Assembly (NCBI RefSeq): GCF_030848805.1
Contig: NC_092364.1
Span: forward strand, 2,356,001 to 2,420,000
Source: Temnothorax longispinosus
Lineage: Eukaryota > Arthropoda > Insecta > Hymenoptera > Formicidae
DNA length: 64,000 nt
Direction of reading: 5' to 3'
The translations under genes and the position numbers were made by a program. A model generated the notes under the pieces. It made no database searches. It was not told the origin of the DNA and saw only the letters and a program-made list of their open reading frames with translations. Shown one piece after another: positions 45,017-57,493 of the stretch (its first letter is position 1; the number at the start of each line of letters is the position of its first letter).

Positions 45017-46459
45017 TGTTTCTCTACTCGTCCATAAATTTCGCAGCTGACGGGATCCAAACCGAGGAGTTGAATGAATCAATAGTACGCGCAAGCGCTT
45101 GTCGAATTTAAATTACTACAACTTGGGAATATAGCTCCATCAGGGGAGATTAATGCAACAAGTACGTTAGGAACTGTAGGAAGTGATTGATCATCCAACA
45201 TAATATAAACAAAAGAATTCAAGATACTTGGGATACAGCGGCGAGCTCGATGACAAATTCGATTACATTAATGAGGAGAGAGAAAGAGATATAAACCTAA
45301 AAAATTGTTTTATTATAAAATTAAATCATAGATCGAAATGAGACAACTCGCGTAACATTGCCAGTATAAAAGGGATTATAAAACCTTTAAAAATTAATAA
45401 CGTAACAGGGTAACGTGATGGGGTTGAGAACGAGAATGCATTAAGATAAAGTGGGAAATAATTGGGATCTTTTGATAAACAGAATAACGCAACGCCAGTG
45501 ATAAGAAATTAATAATCATTATTTCTCCTAATTATTTTGTGATGTGATATAACTAACAATAAGTTTTTGTTATAATTTTGAATTGTTTGTTGGAAATTTA
45601 TTGCGTAGTTTACCCGACGGTAGCGATTACTCAACTTCGACTTGAATGGATGTGTCCTGGGAAGTATACAGGAAACGAGCAGTTGCAATTACATCGACAA
45701 ACAGAAAATAACAGGTTGAATTACGCTGATTGGTGAGAAACAGCTGTTGCGCCAGCTATCGTTGGAAATCAACTGCGTCTACTCCAGAATCGTGAGGAAG
45801 AATTCGCCGGTACAATCAGACAGGTGGGCGCCGGGTCGATATTCGCGCGCAGGTGTCCTGGTTACTGCCCTAGGAAAGCGGGTAGGAACGCCGGGCGATC
45901 GTATCCTGGAAACCATTGACGTCATAGTTTTTCTCTATTCGCAGAGCAATCAATAACTCTCTGCAATCTGTATTGTTTGGTCCAGGCATGCACGTACATA
46001 ACGCTATGTGCGATAGATTTAAATTAAACGGAAACTAGAGTCTGTAGTAATTAATTTTAACATTATTTCGATATATTCGAGCCACATTTTTATAAATGAA
46101 ATTATGAATGAAGGGATATTAAATGGTTGTTACGAAATTTTGGATTACGAAAAATGAAAGCAAAATTTCGCTTTAACGTCAAAGTAATACGTCAAAGTAT
46201 GTAAAATGAATCTGTGGGACAATAAGTGGATTATTCACAAATTACTCCATTAAAGTTTTATTAATAGTGATCACAACGAGTTTATATAACATAGCAATTA
46301 TAAATTCTTGGCAGCGTAAATGTTCGTCGATGCTCTAATACAAATTGCTCCTCCAAATGTCTTCTGAATATCATCCTTTGAATATTATACAATATTCCCG
46401 TCTATGCCCTAAACAAAGCTGCTAATAGAAAATTATCTTTGGAACAATCGTGTCATGTC
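45017..46459. other. Intergenic stretch without a supported gene
   Basis: PAL leader and promoter probably lie at the left end. No convincing exon, element or RNA gene seen in the remainder. Confidence 0.5.
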
Positions 46460-47727
46460 TTAACCGGTGAATAAATCTGCGAAACTCTTGCGAGCGCCGA
46501 TTTTGATTTTAAACGGGAGATGTTTGATTTCTCTCGTATTGCCATCCCTGTAAAAAAAAAACGGATCAGTTAATATTAGTTGAAAAGAATTTATTTTTGT
46601 GAAATTGTACCATTGGAAATAAGCGATCGTTTAAAAATATTTCGACACTTCTTGTCGTTTCTAATATAATTAAATGTTGGACGTAATTAAATAAAATAGA
46701 AAATAATTGACTTTGAAATAAATTAACTGAATTATTTAATTAAGATTTAATTAATTAATTAAATTAAGATAATTATTTAATATTGCAGAACGACAAAAGT
46801 TGTTGGCAACAAGAAAATGCATGTTACTAATTTAAAAAAATGATTATATTTAACTTACCTTATTTTGCGGCTTTATGAAACGGATTCTTATCGATTCTTT
46901 CTAATTCACCTCTTTCTTTACAGGGTTGGCATTTCGTAGCATCGTTTATTTATCGATTTCGAGACTTAACGACGTTTCCGGTTGGGTCCATATGTAGCCG
47001 GTGCGTGTCATGCTGCAGTGAGCGTCGTAATATCTTCCTGGTGCACGGCAATAGGACCACCTCGGGCAACGACATCGGAACTTACTATGAAATTCTTCCT
47101 TGCATACCTCGTTCCACCAGCAAATCCTCTGAGAAACGTCAGAATTCGCTGTTTTAAATTCGCGAGTAAATCTTTCATTCTACAAATAATCGTTTGTAAT
47201 TAAGTAATATAAAACACTTGTGTTTAATCGTCTACCTCCGCTAAATAGCCCCTTACACTTTGGTCACTGTAATTTCTCTTGGTAATTATGTGCCGGGCGT
47301 TCGCCGAATATACCCTCGTACACAGAGCGAGTATCAATAAAAAACATAACGCAGTTCTATCCTGAAAAAAGAACGGCATATAATTTACGCTGTACATAAA
47401 ATCTGTATAAAGTTAATCAACATGTTTCTCATTCCAAAAACAAGATATTACTTTAACAGTTTAATAAATTTCAAGTTTTATTAATTTCTGCCAAAATTTA
47501 TTGCCTTTTTTTTAGAGAATTTGATTTACAATTCTCTCAATTCCAAATTTACCGATTTACAATATTTGCAAACAAATAAATAAATCTTTTCATCCCTCAG
47601 TTAGCTGTCCCTTGGACGAATGAGCATTTTGCAACGTTTGCCGCTGCGACATCACGGCGGATACCGAGATGACTAGGTGATTTATTTATTTTCGTACACG
47701 TTCACGCACACTTACATTTTCCCTCAT
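46460..47727 (-). CDS. Small secreted Cys-rich protein, unrecognised family
   Basis: Four minus-strand exons fit by phase and GT-AG: 47727-47716 (MREN), 47361-47236, 47128-46971 and 46547-46460, giving 127 aa. A strong signal peptide follows the start (ALCFLLILALCTRVYSANA). Then come a basic site (TKR), a spacer, and a domain with six cysteines: RICWWNEVCKEEF, RCRCPRWSYC, YYDAHC, then TRTGYIWTQPE. The tail is basic and ends SFADLFTG. The third donor (GTTAAG) is weak; without it the protein would end ..TSLSLEIDK shortly after. I do not recognise the family; the layout suggests a secreted signalling or structural peptide. Function is not assigned. Confidence 0.6.
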
Positions 47728-48475
47728 CTCTGCCTCTGCGTCTCGTGTAGAACAATGAACCCTATCCTCGATTCCGGATTACATGCGAAAAATACGGAGA
47801 GGGTGGCGAGCCCATGCACGCGAGCTGCATTTGCTCGCCGCGGTGTCACTCGCGAGGCATTATCCCTACGCGATATGCAGTTCCTGAGGGAAGAGGGAAG
47901 GACATCGGGGCATGCGTACGTCCGTTTGGTGCTCGCTGACACCGTTAAGGGCTGCTCAGTCCCTCTCTTTCCTTCTCTTTCTCTTTCTCTCATCCCGCGG
48001 CGATCGATCGAGCGCTTCTGACGCACGGATGATGCGATCTCTCGGTAAGAAGCTAAAAATGACACACCGATATTCCGAAATAATAAGAAAAAGCGAAATA
48101 AGAAAAATAAAGATATTGCAAACAAATACATTGTACGAAAATCAGAGAAGGATACGAGAATTTAATTGTGAAAGAAGTAGATATATCTAGTTGCTGCTTA
48201 AAAACTTGAGATTAATTTCCAAAAAGATGTGTATCAGACTTCATCGAATCTCTTAGAAATTTTCTTTAGAAGAAATGTTTTTATATATTGTAAATACATG
48301 TTAATGTACGATGAGCTGCGTGCAGCGTGCAGTTTCGAAAAATCCCGCCGAAATTCCGTTGTGCCGCGTATCGGCCGCGAAGCGAACTAGGTTTGCCGAC
48401 AACGTTCCAAAAACATTTCCGTGCGATCAGCTGTTTCGCGTCCGATTTGTTATTTGTTGTATTTTTGCGAACGGA
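47728..48475. other. Intergenic stretch before ND-18
   Basis: Likely the shared upstream region of the Cys-rich gene (minus) and ND-18 (plus), which are arranged head to head. Open frames on both strands overlap and show no domain. Confidence 0.4.
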
Positions 48476-49572
48476 ATGGCGTCCCGCGCCTTACTGCAAC
48501 AGTGTGCGAGTGGAATTAGCAAGAGCAGTCCTGGGTACCTTGCTTTATTAATTTTTTTAAATAATGAATGATTAAAATGATAAAAAGAAATATATGGAAC
48601 ATAACCTCGAAATTTTACATAACAGATCTTGTTGGATCTGCGTTAAATCGTGCTAATTGCCGTTTTGGTGTACAATATATATTAAAGTTGTGACTTTCTA
48701 AGGATTTCTTGACGTGTAACGCAATAAAACGAATTGTAATCAATTTTTAAATTTCGGAGAATCGATGATAGCCCATCTCTGAATTGTTGTGTTTCTAAAT
48801 TTTGCGTTGAAATTAGAATGCAATAACTAGGCATCCTACGTTAGCTTGTAAGGGATTCTTTAAAAGATAATCTTACGATTCACAAGTTCTAAAGAAACTC
48901 TGTACGTAGATTGAGCAGGTTATTTTCAAGCAAAGCCTCAGACGTAGAGAAGAAACCTGACTTGGCGCAGCGCAAGAATTTCCAGGAGATGATACAGACG
49001 CCAGAGAAGGCCAAATATCTGCAAGCCTTAAAGAGCACAATTACCGTAACCGAGGAGGACGTTGGTTACGTATCCGGTGTTCCCGAGGAGCATATCAAGA
49101 CACGCAGAGTACGGATTTATCAACCTGCCAAGAGCGCCATGCAATCAGGAACAAATAACATTCACTTTTGGCAAATGGACTTTGATACGCGCGAACGCTG
49201 GGAGAATCCATTGATGGGATGGACCTCCAGGTGATTGTTACTGTTTTATATACGTATGTAAAAGTTATACAAGTCACAGAGTATATTTGAGCCACTTACG
49301 GTGACACGATTGTATAGCGATGCGTAATGTATAATATTTATACATTAGGTATTAAATATTATTATGATAACAATGATTATGTATTTCTGCGCAGTGGAGA
49401 TCCCATGTCAAATATCAAAGTAGATTTTGCGACAAAGGAGGAGGCAATCGCGCACTGCGAGAAGATGGGATGGGAGTACTATGTGCAAAAGCCGAATGTT
49501 AATCAGCCGAAACCTCGTAGCTACGGGAGTAACTTCTCCTGGAATAAACGTACCAGAGTTTCGACTAAGTAA
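48476..49572 (+). CDS. ND-18: NADH dehydrogenase (ubiquinone) iron-sulfur protein 4, mitochondrial (NDUFS4, 18 kDa)
   Basis: Accessory subunit of respiratory complex I, needed for assembly and stability of the NADH-binding module. Exons 48476-48534, 48919-49230 and 49395-49572 give 182 aa (the human precursor is 175). The N terminus MASRALLQQCASGISKSS is a mitochondrial targeting type. The body has VPEEHIKTRRVRIYQPAKSA, MQSGTNNIHFWQMDFDTRER, WENPLMGWTSSGDPMSN and FATKEEAIAHCEKMGWEYYV. It ends SWNKRTRVSTK. The acceptor of exon two could be at 48916 or 48919 (gag and cag in tandem), changing one residue. AATAAA at 49657-49662. Confidence 0.95.
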
Positions 49573-52140
49573 TCCGTAAACTCCTTCAACCTAATCACTC
49601 GTAATTTTGTACACAACGAGTGCATGCGGTAATAATAGTCATAAAACAATCTTGAGAATAAATGTGTATCATAAAGCAAATAAATGTATATATATTTAGT
49701 GCAATGTATTTCGGTTTAAATTTGACGTATCTTTCTTGCCTACTCCTCACTGCTTGAATACATGAAATAAATTTATTTACATTTTGGCATGTATGTTACA
49801 TTTTTGTTTCTGGTTAATATAAGTAATATCGCGGGAATCTACACGATTATTTGAGTATTGAGGAAGATCATGGGCGGAAACGGTGACACATGTTTCAGCG
49901 AATACAACAACAGCCCGATAACATTTTAACATTTCTAATTATATTTCGTTTTGTATTATTATTTATAATTATATACTACAATATTGTTAACAACGTTGTG
50001 TATTGACGAGTTTGCGCGCCTTCGAGTCAGGCGGAGCGAAATGAGAAGTATCGTACAGTACGCATTCGAATTCAAGACTGACCTAAAATTATCGAAGATC
50101 ATGTTAAAACGTCTCGGTATCGCATCGAAAAATGCGAATCTCCCTTCGAGCCCGTTGCATCGATGCATTCTGATTTTGCATCCTCGCTATGGTCAACTAA
50201 GTCTTCCTTCTCTATCTAAAAGGACATATTGCAATTATCACCGTTCCTTCCAGCCAATTTTGCTGGACATAAAATTGAAGAAAAAAATGTTCAGTGTTTA
50301 GTATGCATTGACGCAGCAATAGTCAACGTTAGAAGTTGAAAAACCGGCGACGAATTATACTCTAGATGTAGGTATATCAGGATAATGAATAAGAAGATGA
50401 TATAATCTCTCTCTTGCTTAATTTCGCAGACGAAGCTCAAAAGAGATTATATTCGAATATCAATCGCCAAGATACTTTATGTAAAAATTTTTTGGAATTT
50501 CGTCACTTATCGGCGATCGCTTTTATATCGAAACATTGTCGTAATCTGGAAAGGAACAGGAAATTGCTGTATATTAGTTGACCGAGGCCGTTGCTGCAAA
50601 CGAACCCTCAATTATTTATAATTAAGATGTAAAGCGAAGGAAAAAACGTGCGCAATCGTATCTCATGAGAGCGGAATATGAGAAATGGCCTACGATGTTA
50701 TTATCGCATAGAAAAGTATAGGGCGGCAAGAGAAAAATTATAAGGGAAAAACAAGTTGTTGCTGTTAAAGCGGAGAGAATCTCCAAGAGAAACATTTATA
50801 CACCGTTTAAATCGTGTAAAACGGCATCTGTTAATCTTCCCCCCTCAAATATTTTGCCCTGCGAAAAGTAGGGTAAATTAGAGGAAATATCGTCAATGAG
50901 ATTCATTTGGAGAAATTTAATTCTAAATCACTAATTTAGAGAATCGAATTCTCAGCTGAATTTCCTCTAATTCACTCAAATATTTTTTTGCAGTGAAGAG
51001 CAATGGTCACTCTGTTCTTTCACGAAGCGCGAGTAAGAGACATTGTTTTAATACGAAACCACGATATCGTCGCCGATATTATTGGCTAAGATATTTTAGG
51101 TTCATTAAGCTCAATATAAGTCCGACGTGTACTTAAGTTCGCCTCGTGCGGATTTTTTTTCTATCATGCCTCTCGTGAAACAATTTTTTTTTATTACGAG
51201 TTTTTTTCACGCGGAATATTTTTTTTTTATTCTCTTTTTTATTCACGCGGAAAATATGCGAATCAAAACGAATTGGTGTGGAAAATTCTCTCGTTTTTCA
51301 TTTAATTACAATCGTTAGATATATAATTATAATTTATGAGTACGATGATTATACAAATAGTTACATATTAATCCTATTTAACTACTTTTTTTTGTATCGA
51401 ATTTTTTTTAACAAAATATAATTCCGATTAAGGCGTCAGAAATTAGCCTTTCTCCCGATTGCCCTCTCGAGCATCGAGGCTTTTGCATAGAAATCGGAAA
51501 ATATTACAAAGAGCTTCAGCAAGAATTTTGAAACTATCAGTTTCTATATATGTCGAAGATGAAAAGTCCAAGTTCGCGCACGTAAATCCCGGTCCTTCCT
51601 TTAGATTCACCTAACACTATTCCTCGAAGACGACATCGGGAACCTGCGATCGAGAGCAACGGATTAACAACGGGTGTGTATCTAATATAAATAACGTTTC
51701 AATGTTTCGAAGCAGCCGCTTTATCGAGCAGCTTTTCCTCACTTTTTCCCCCCAGAGAGACCTCGCGCTTACGCGTCCCAATCATCAGATACTTTTAAAG
51801 ACACTAACGGCTTATATGTATATACCCTATGTAATTTGCCCTGTGCAATTATATTATCTGAATATACAATTTGTCTATAACGTAACTTGCGACAGAGAGA
51901 TCATCCCCTTGTCTCGCGATTGTGGAGCTCGGCGCGGCAGGCGAAGGTCATCCCCCTGATCAAAACGACCGGGGTTCTCGATCTCAAGCAGGAAGTAAGC
52001 GAGGGAGGAACCGATTCGAGAAAAAACACACATAGCAAAACTTCCATTCCCTGCGAATCCTCTCTTTCTCTCTCGCACCCGTGATCCTAAAAACTACTAT
52101 AGCGATATTGTAACAGCGATACAAACCGCCATCTCACTTT
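49573..52140. other. Intergenic stretch without a supported gene
   Basis: AT-rich; only short unsupported frames on both strands. Nothing recognised. Confidence 0.55.
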
Positions 52141-52288
52141 ATATGCATATGTATATATTTATACATGTATAATAATTGTCATATGCGTGTGGTATGTTTT
52201 ACATACACATGTAATATATATACACATATTATATATAAATATGTATATGTTATATATATATGTGTATATATATATAAAATATATATAT
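52141..52288. repeat. (TA)n-rich low-complexity run
   Basis: Interrupted TA and TATG units leading into the left end of the element at 52289. Confidence 0.8.
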
Positions 52289-52495
52289 TAGTCGTTCGAT
52301 AAGCAATATGTTGCATTTTTTAAAAGATTTTGAAGAACAAATTCTATTAATTTAATTTAATACAAAATGTAATACCTACATGGTTTCACTACACTTTGTC
52401 TGCTACTTTGAAGCTAATTTTGCAACTCTATTTCGCCATGTTAGAATACATCTAATATGAACAAAGTAAATACAATATATTACTTATCGAATGAC

Positions 52496-52497
<2 letters not shown>
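52289..52497. mobile_element. Small element with inverted ends inside TA repeats (mariner-like candidate)
   Basis: Left end ttagtcgttcgataag.aatat and right end atattacttatcgaatgactta are inverted with few mismatches. Both sides are TA-rich, compatible with insertion at TA. The ~210 bp interior has no ORF. End sequence and target site resemble a deleted Tc1/mariner element; family membership is inferred. Confidence 0.6.

Positions 52498-52553
<56 letters not shown>
52498..52553. repeat. (TA)n microsatellite
   Basis: About 27 pure TA units directly after the element. Confidence 0.95.
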
Positions 52554-52554
<1 letters not shown>

Positions 52555-55500
52555 GTTAATATATACATGTATGTGTATATGTTAGTGAGTATGTGAGTAT
52601 ATGCAGGCTTGAGCGTAACGCGATTATTCATCCGCGCACACGGAGGCGCGATATCGAAAAGGCTAGTCGTAGGGTTCTAATATGCGGGGCATGATCTCTC
52701 CTGCACCAGGGCGAAGCCACCCCCGCATGATTGTACGGTTCGCCGTAGGAGACGCGGCTGATATACGTCCGGTCTGTTCCGTTGTTCCGCGACCGGACAT
52801 ATCTCGCAGTTTTCCTCGTTCTGTTCTACCTATGTATATATTATATATGTACAAGCGCGTATGCGGGTCACATACGGGGCGAGAGTCGCACTTTACCGCG
52901 TGAAATTAAGAATTTGCAAGCACGCAATGGCATTTTTTTCTTCCTCCTCTTTAGATAATTATTTGTCGCTATTAAGACAGAACGCCGTTATTAAAACTGC
53001 ATTCCGACTATATCGGATTTTCCTTTTTTTTTCGCTCGCACGCGCGCTCTCTCCCGCATGTGTGTATATATAATTTGTAATTGACGTATGTTTTCATCGT
53101 GTATATATGCCTCGTGAAAACCAGCTCCCGAGGATCCCGGAGCCGTTCGGCGAATCTCCGCAAATTTGCCGAACCTCCGAATCGCCAGATTCCTCTCCCC
53201 CCAGAAAAAAAAACGAAGATATAACATTCCTGCATTTGCTTCCTTTTCCTCTCCTGTCTTTCTCGCGCGAATAAAATTGTTAAGCTCGCCAAAAGTGCTA
53301 CGGTCTAATTAACGTCGGATACAGCAATAATATATAATCGTAATGAAACGCTACGCTGGCCTAATTAATTCTACGCAATCGCGAGTCGCCGTCCGCCGCA
53401 GCGCAGATATCCGAGGGGTACGCTGGATGTTCTGTCCATTGATTCTTATGATTCTTTCATTTGATACGAATACAATTTTACACGTAACATCTCGAGATTC
53501 ACGAATGTAGTTTCTTCCAACTTTCCGTGATTATTTTCCAAACAGTCATCAAGATCGCATGAAAATATACCTGCAAGCGATTTTCGACCAAATTCCAATT
53601 AACTTAATCGACGATTAATTTAACTAACAGAATCATAGAAAATTATTTGCAACAAAATTCCTAATATAATTCATCTCTAATTTAATCCTTTATTCCGTAT
53701 TTTAATCTTCATTAAACCAAAAATTAAAATTATATGAGCATCACTAGTTAATTGCCAACTAAGTTAATTAGAATGGCTCACAGTAAAAATTTCAGTGTAT
53801 CATATAATTCATTATTTAATTTTCTTTTCATGTATTAAACATCATAAAATTATTAATTCTATAAAAATATTATAGACATTATATTCGATAAGTCGATTAA
53901 TTAACAAAATTTTACAGATAGATTACTTGATAAGTTAATCGCTGATTAAATTAAGGGGAGGGTAACTTTGACCATATTTCCGTCAACTTAACAAGCGAGT
54001 CGCTCGCGGCAAAATTTCTAACTATGCAATTTGCCGTTTCCAATCTAACATTTGTCTTTCCATCTTTCCATGTGTCGAACAATGAAAAATTAACATTTCA
54101 TTCGTGTTAACGAAGCAGTACAAATATTACTTAAAGCTAATTAATCACCAGCGACTTTTATCGAAATCACTTTTACTGTAATTTTATAACCGATTCCCTT
54201 CGTCTGTCGAATCCTTCGATATTTCAGATAAAAGTTCTTTTCAGCTTTTATCATAGAATTATAAGGCGATAATAAAATCTTTAATTTCCGTTTTTATAAA
54301 AAAATCCCCTCCCTCGCCATTTCATCGGATAACGTCCCTTGTCAGTAAGCGAAACGGAAATCGCGCTGGATGTCGCAAACGAGACGTCGAATGTCCAAGG
54401 AATACCGATCGGAGATCTGCGCTGTGCGAGCCGGAATTCCGGCAGTCCGATGCCCGATCGTTCGGTGTTCGGCTAATTGATAATAGGCACTATAGGTCAA
54501 CGTGAGGTCGTGACATCTCGGCAGCGACGTTCCGCCTCGCGAAGGGGGAGAACGTCGAAGGGGACGTGGGGTCCGGTTCCCCCATCCCGGAATGACGAGA
54601 AATTTCCCGGAGGGTTCAAACACAATTCGGACAAACGTAATGTCTGTTTAGGATAAAAATACGGCGTGACCCCCTTAAAATAATTCGTTGTCCATGGAAA
54701 TTCGAACGTGCGTCCTTCCTTCCTTCCCTCCCCCTTCTCCGCGTTCGTCCGAGAGATCTCTAATGAAATGCAGCGAAAAGTCCTCACGTGCTTTTTCCTT
54801 CGCGAGAGATATTTAGTATTAGATAACAAAGAAGAGTAGTCTCGGCTGTGTTAATAAAAAAATTATGATAAGAGCATTTTCCAAGAGCGGGGCATTTCAC
54901 GATTGGCCGTTTCGTTCCTTCGAAAGAAGAATATATATTACCAGATCCAAGGTTCACTTCACTAATTTAATTGCAGAAATATAAGAAACAAACGAGAGAA
55001 GATAATAATATGAAAATATAAGGAAAATATCGATATAAAGATAGTTTCTCTTGATAGCGTTTGTTGAGGACATGTTCCTTTTATAAAGTATGTATAATAT
55101 TTATAGAGAATAATGCAAGCTCAGGAAAGAAGTTTATGCAAAACGTAGATGTCATGGACAATGACAAAAAGAATTCTTCGGAGAAATCTATGAAAACGAG
55201 AGATTTATGACGACAAAAAGATTTTTCCGGAGGGATCTATATATATGATTTGTTTAAATTGAGGATGACGTTAATAAAATTTAAGAAGATAAACTTGGAA
55301 CCGTCCGTGTGAGAAATCTTGGACATATCAAGTTACGTTTTTGGCAAGAAATTTTAGGGACAAAAATTCAAGAATTTTTCGGCGAATTTTAGGTGATCTT
55401 TTGCTACTGTAAAAAAGCGGATTCGATTTTGCGAATTATTAACAATTTGAGATCTCTGTGCAATCTGTTTTCACGCTATTAGGCAGGTATGATCACACAT

Positions 55501-57462
55501 TGAAAATCGAGATTACATTCGATCGAGACAAAGAGATCTCTACTCCTCTTAATTAGACCTGCAATCGATATATAATCGGATAGTATTAAAAGATTATTAT
55601 TAATATTCGACAAAATTCGATTACTAAAAATCTCTATAAAAGCCGCAGATTCGGTTTTATAAAGAATTTGAGATTGACAAGAGTACGCGCTATGTGCTCG
55701 CTGTTCTTAGAAAGTTCTTAGAAAGTTTATAGAAATCGCATGTAAAGTCGGATATATTATCAGTTATTTTTGAAGCTATCTATTTAAGAGGTTTAGCAAA
55801 AATCAATGAAGTTAAATCAAGCGTCTAGTTAAAAATTTTATTCTTAAAAGTGATTCCCGACAGTAAAAACCGTTGAAAAATATCTTATTTTTTTACTTGA
55901 AAATATGCAGAATAGAACAGAAATTTTTTAATTTCACTTATTCAGCGCTAATTAGGTTAATAAAATTTAATTAATTTTCTTTAGGTAGATAATTCTCTAG
56001 GGAGTAGAGTTTTTGGGCCTTTAGAATATTGTTTGTGTTAAATCAACCCACAGTTACAAGCCTATCGAGTGTCAAAGTTATACAACAAGTTATTTGTCAC
56101 GGCATTTTGCGCAATATTTGAATATCTGAAAGTTCTAACGATGCGGGCAATCAACAGAGTCGAAAGAGATAAAAACCGATTAAAATCTGAGCGTATACGA
56201 ATGTTGATTTTAGCGTTTAACGTAACGATCTCTATATATACAACGAAAACATGCCTAATCAATTGAACAACGGCAGTACGGTGTCGCAAATGCATACAGG
56301 ATATTCGAGAATTGAAAGTGATTATACATAACATTCTCTTTTTACGTAATCACTATGTATAATACTAAGTGAGTGAGTAATTCTTATCTCGTAAAATTAA
56401 GAGTCGATTTTTCCTCAATAAAAAAAATTTATATTTATGTCCTCCAATTTAGTATAAAAATCAAACAAGAACTGTGAACATCTTACTTCAAATGTAGTAC
56501 CAAATGTTTGTCGTTTCTTCGCGTCGTTGACGTTTAATTCGCGAAAAAGCTCTTTGTTTTCAGCAATTTTTTATCTAAGAACAATGTTTTTAAGTAAAAA
56601 TTATTCAGATATATTTCAAAAGCTATAACGCTATTTGCTTTTTTGCCGAGATCTTGCTACTATCATGAGGAAAGAAACAGAAACGGAGTACTTTGGTTAC
56701 GATAATAATCGCCGAAGGAAGCCACATTATTTCCGTCTGTTTGGTTCATCTTTTTTTTTTTACTTTTTTTCGATCCTCCTCGCCGTTAGTGACGCGATTA
56801 ATTTATCCTAAGATTTGAGGCAGTACTCTTTTTGTATACCGATAAAATTCGTTCTTCGTAGCAAACTCCGGGCGGCCTGCGTTATCTACGTGCTAACAAT
56901 CTAGGTTTTCCTCCTTCCTTCTTCTGTGAAGAGAAAACCGTAAACAACAGAGTCGAATGTGCCCAGATTTGGTCCGACCACCCTTAATTACGACGCAAGA
57001 GACAAGGATCACGACATATATAAATGTAGAGTTATAGTAAAAAGGTTCCGTTAGACGCTAACTGAGAAACGTCTCTATATGTGCACGCGAGTCCAAATAT
57101 CGCTCTCAATTATTGAAGCCACGTTAAATCAGTATTAAAAGCTATCCGGCGACGTTTGAGGATTTAATGAAATTCAATAGCGAAGCGTTGAAACGCTATT
57201 TCCAAACATTAATCAAGTTATTGCAATCGATTTTGCGGCTTATTAGATAATTGGAAATTTTACAACTTTTTCCGATAATTACAGTCTGAAATGTTATTAC
57301 TAAACATTCCAATTATCTATAAAAATCTTGATTTGGTATTTTAATATATTCGAAAAGTTTCAGTGTTTCCAAAATTCTCAAGTTTGAAATTTCAGTGTTG
57401 GGCATATACGCATGATCTAACGATAAGTATAGAATTCCAAAATTATCTTTTCGCAAACAGTC

Positions 57463-57493
<31 letters not shown>

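Noticed and set aside
52663..52903. Paired frames on both strands (63 and 73 codons)
   Set aside because: Mutually antisense, short, without domain; not enough to call a gene.
54342..54829. Minus-strand frames of 93 and 110 codons
   Set aside because: No splice partners, no recognisable motif, and overlapping alternative frames.
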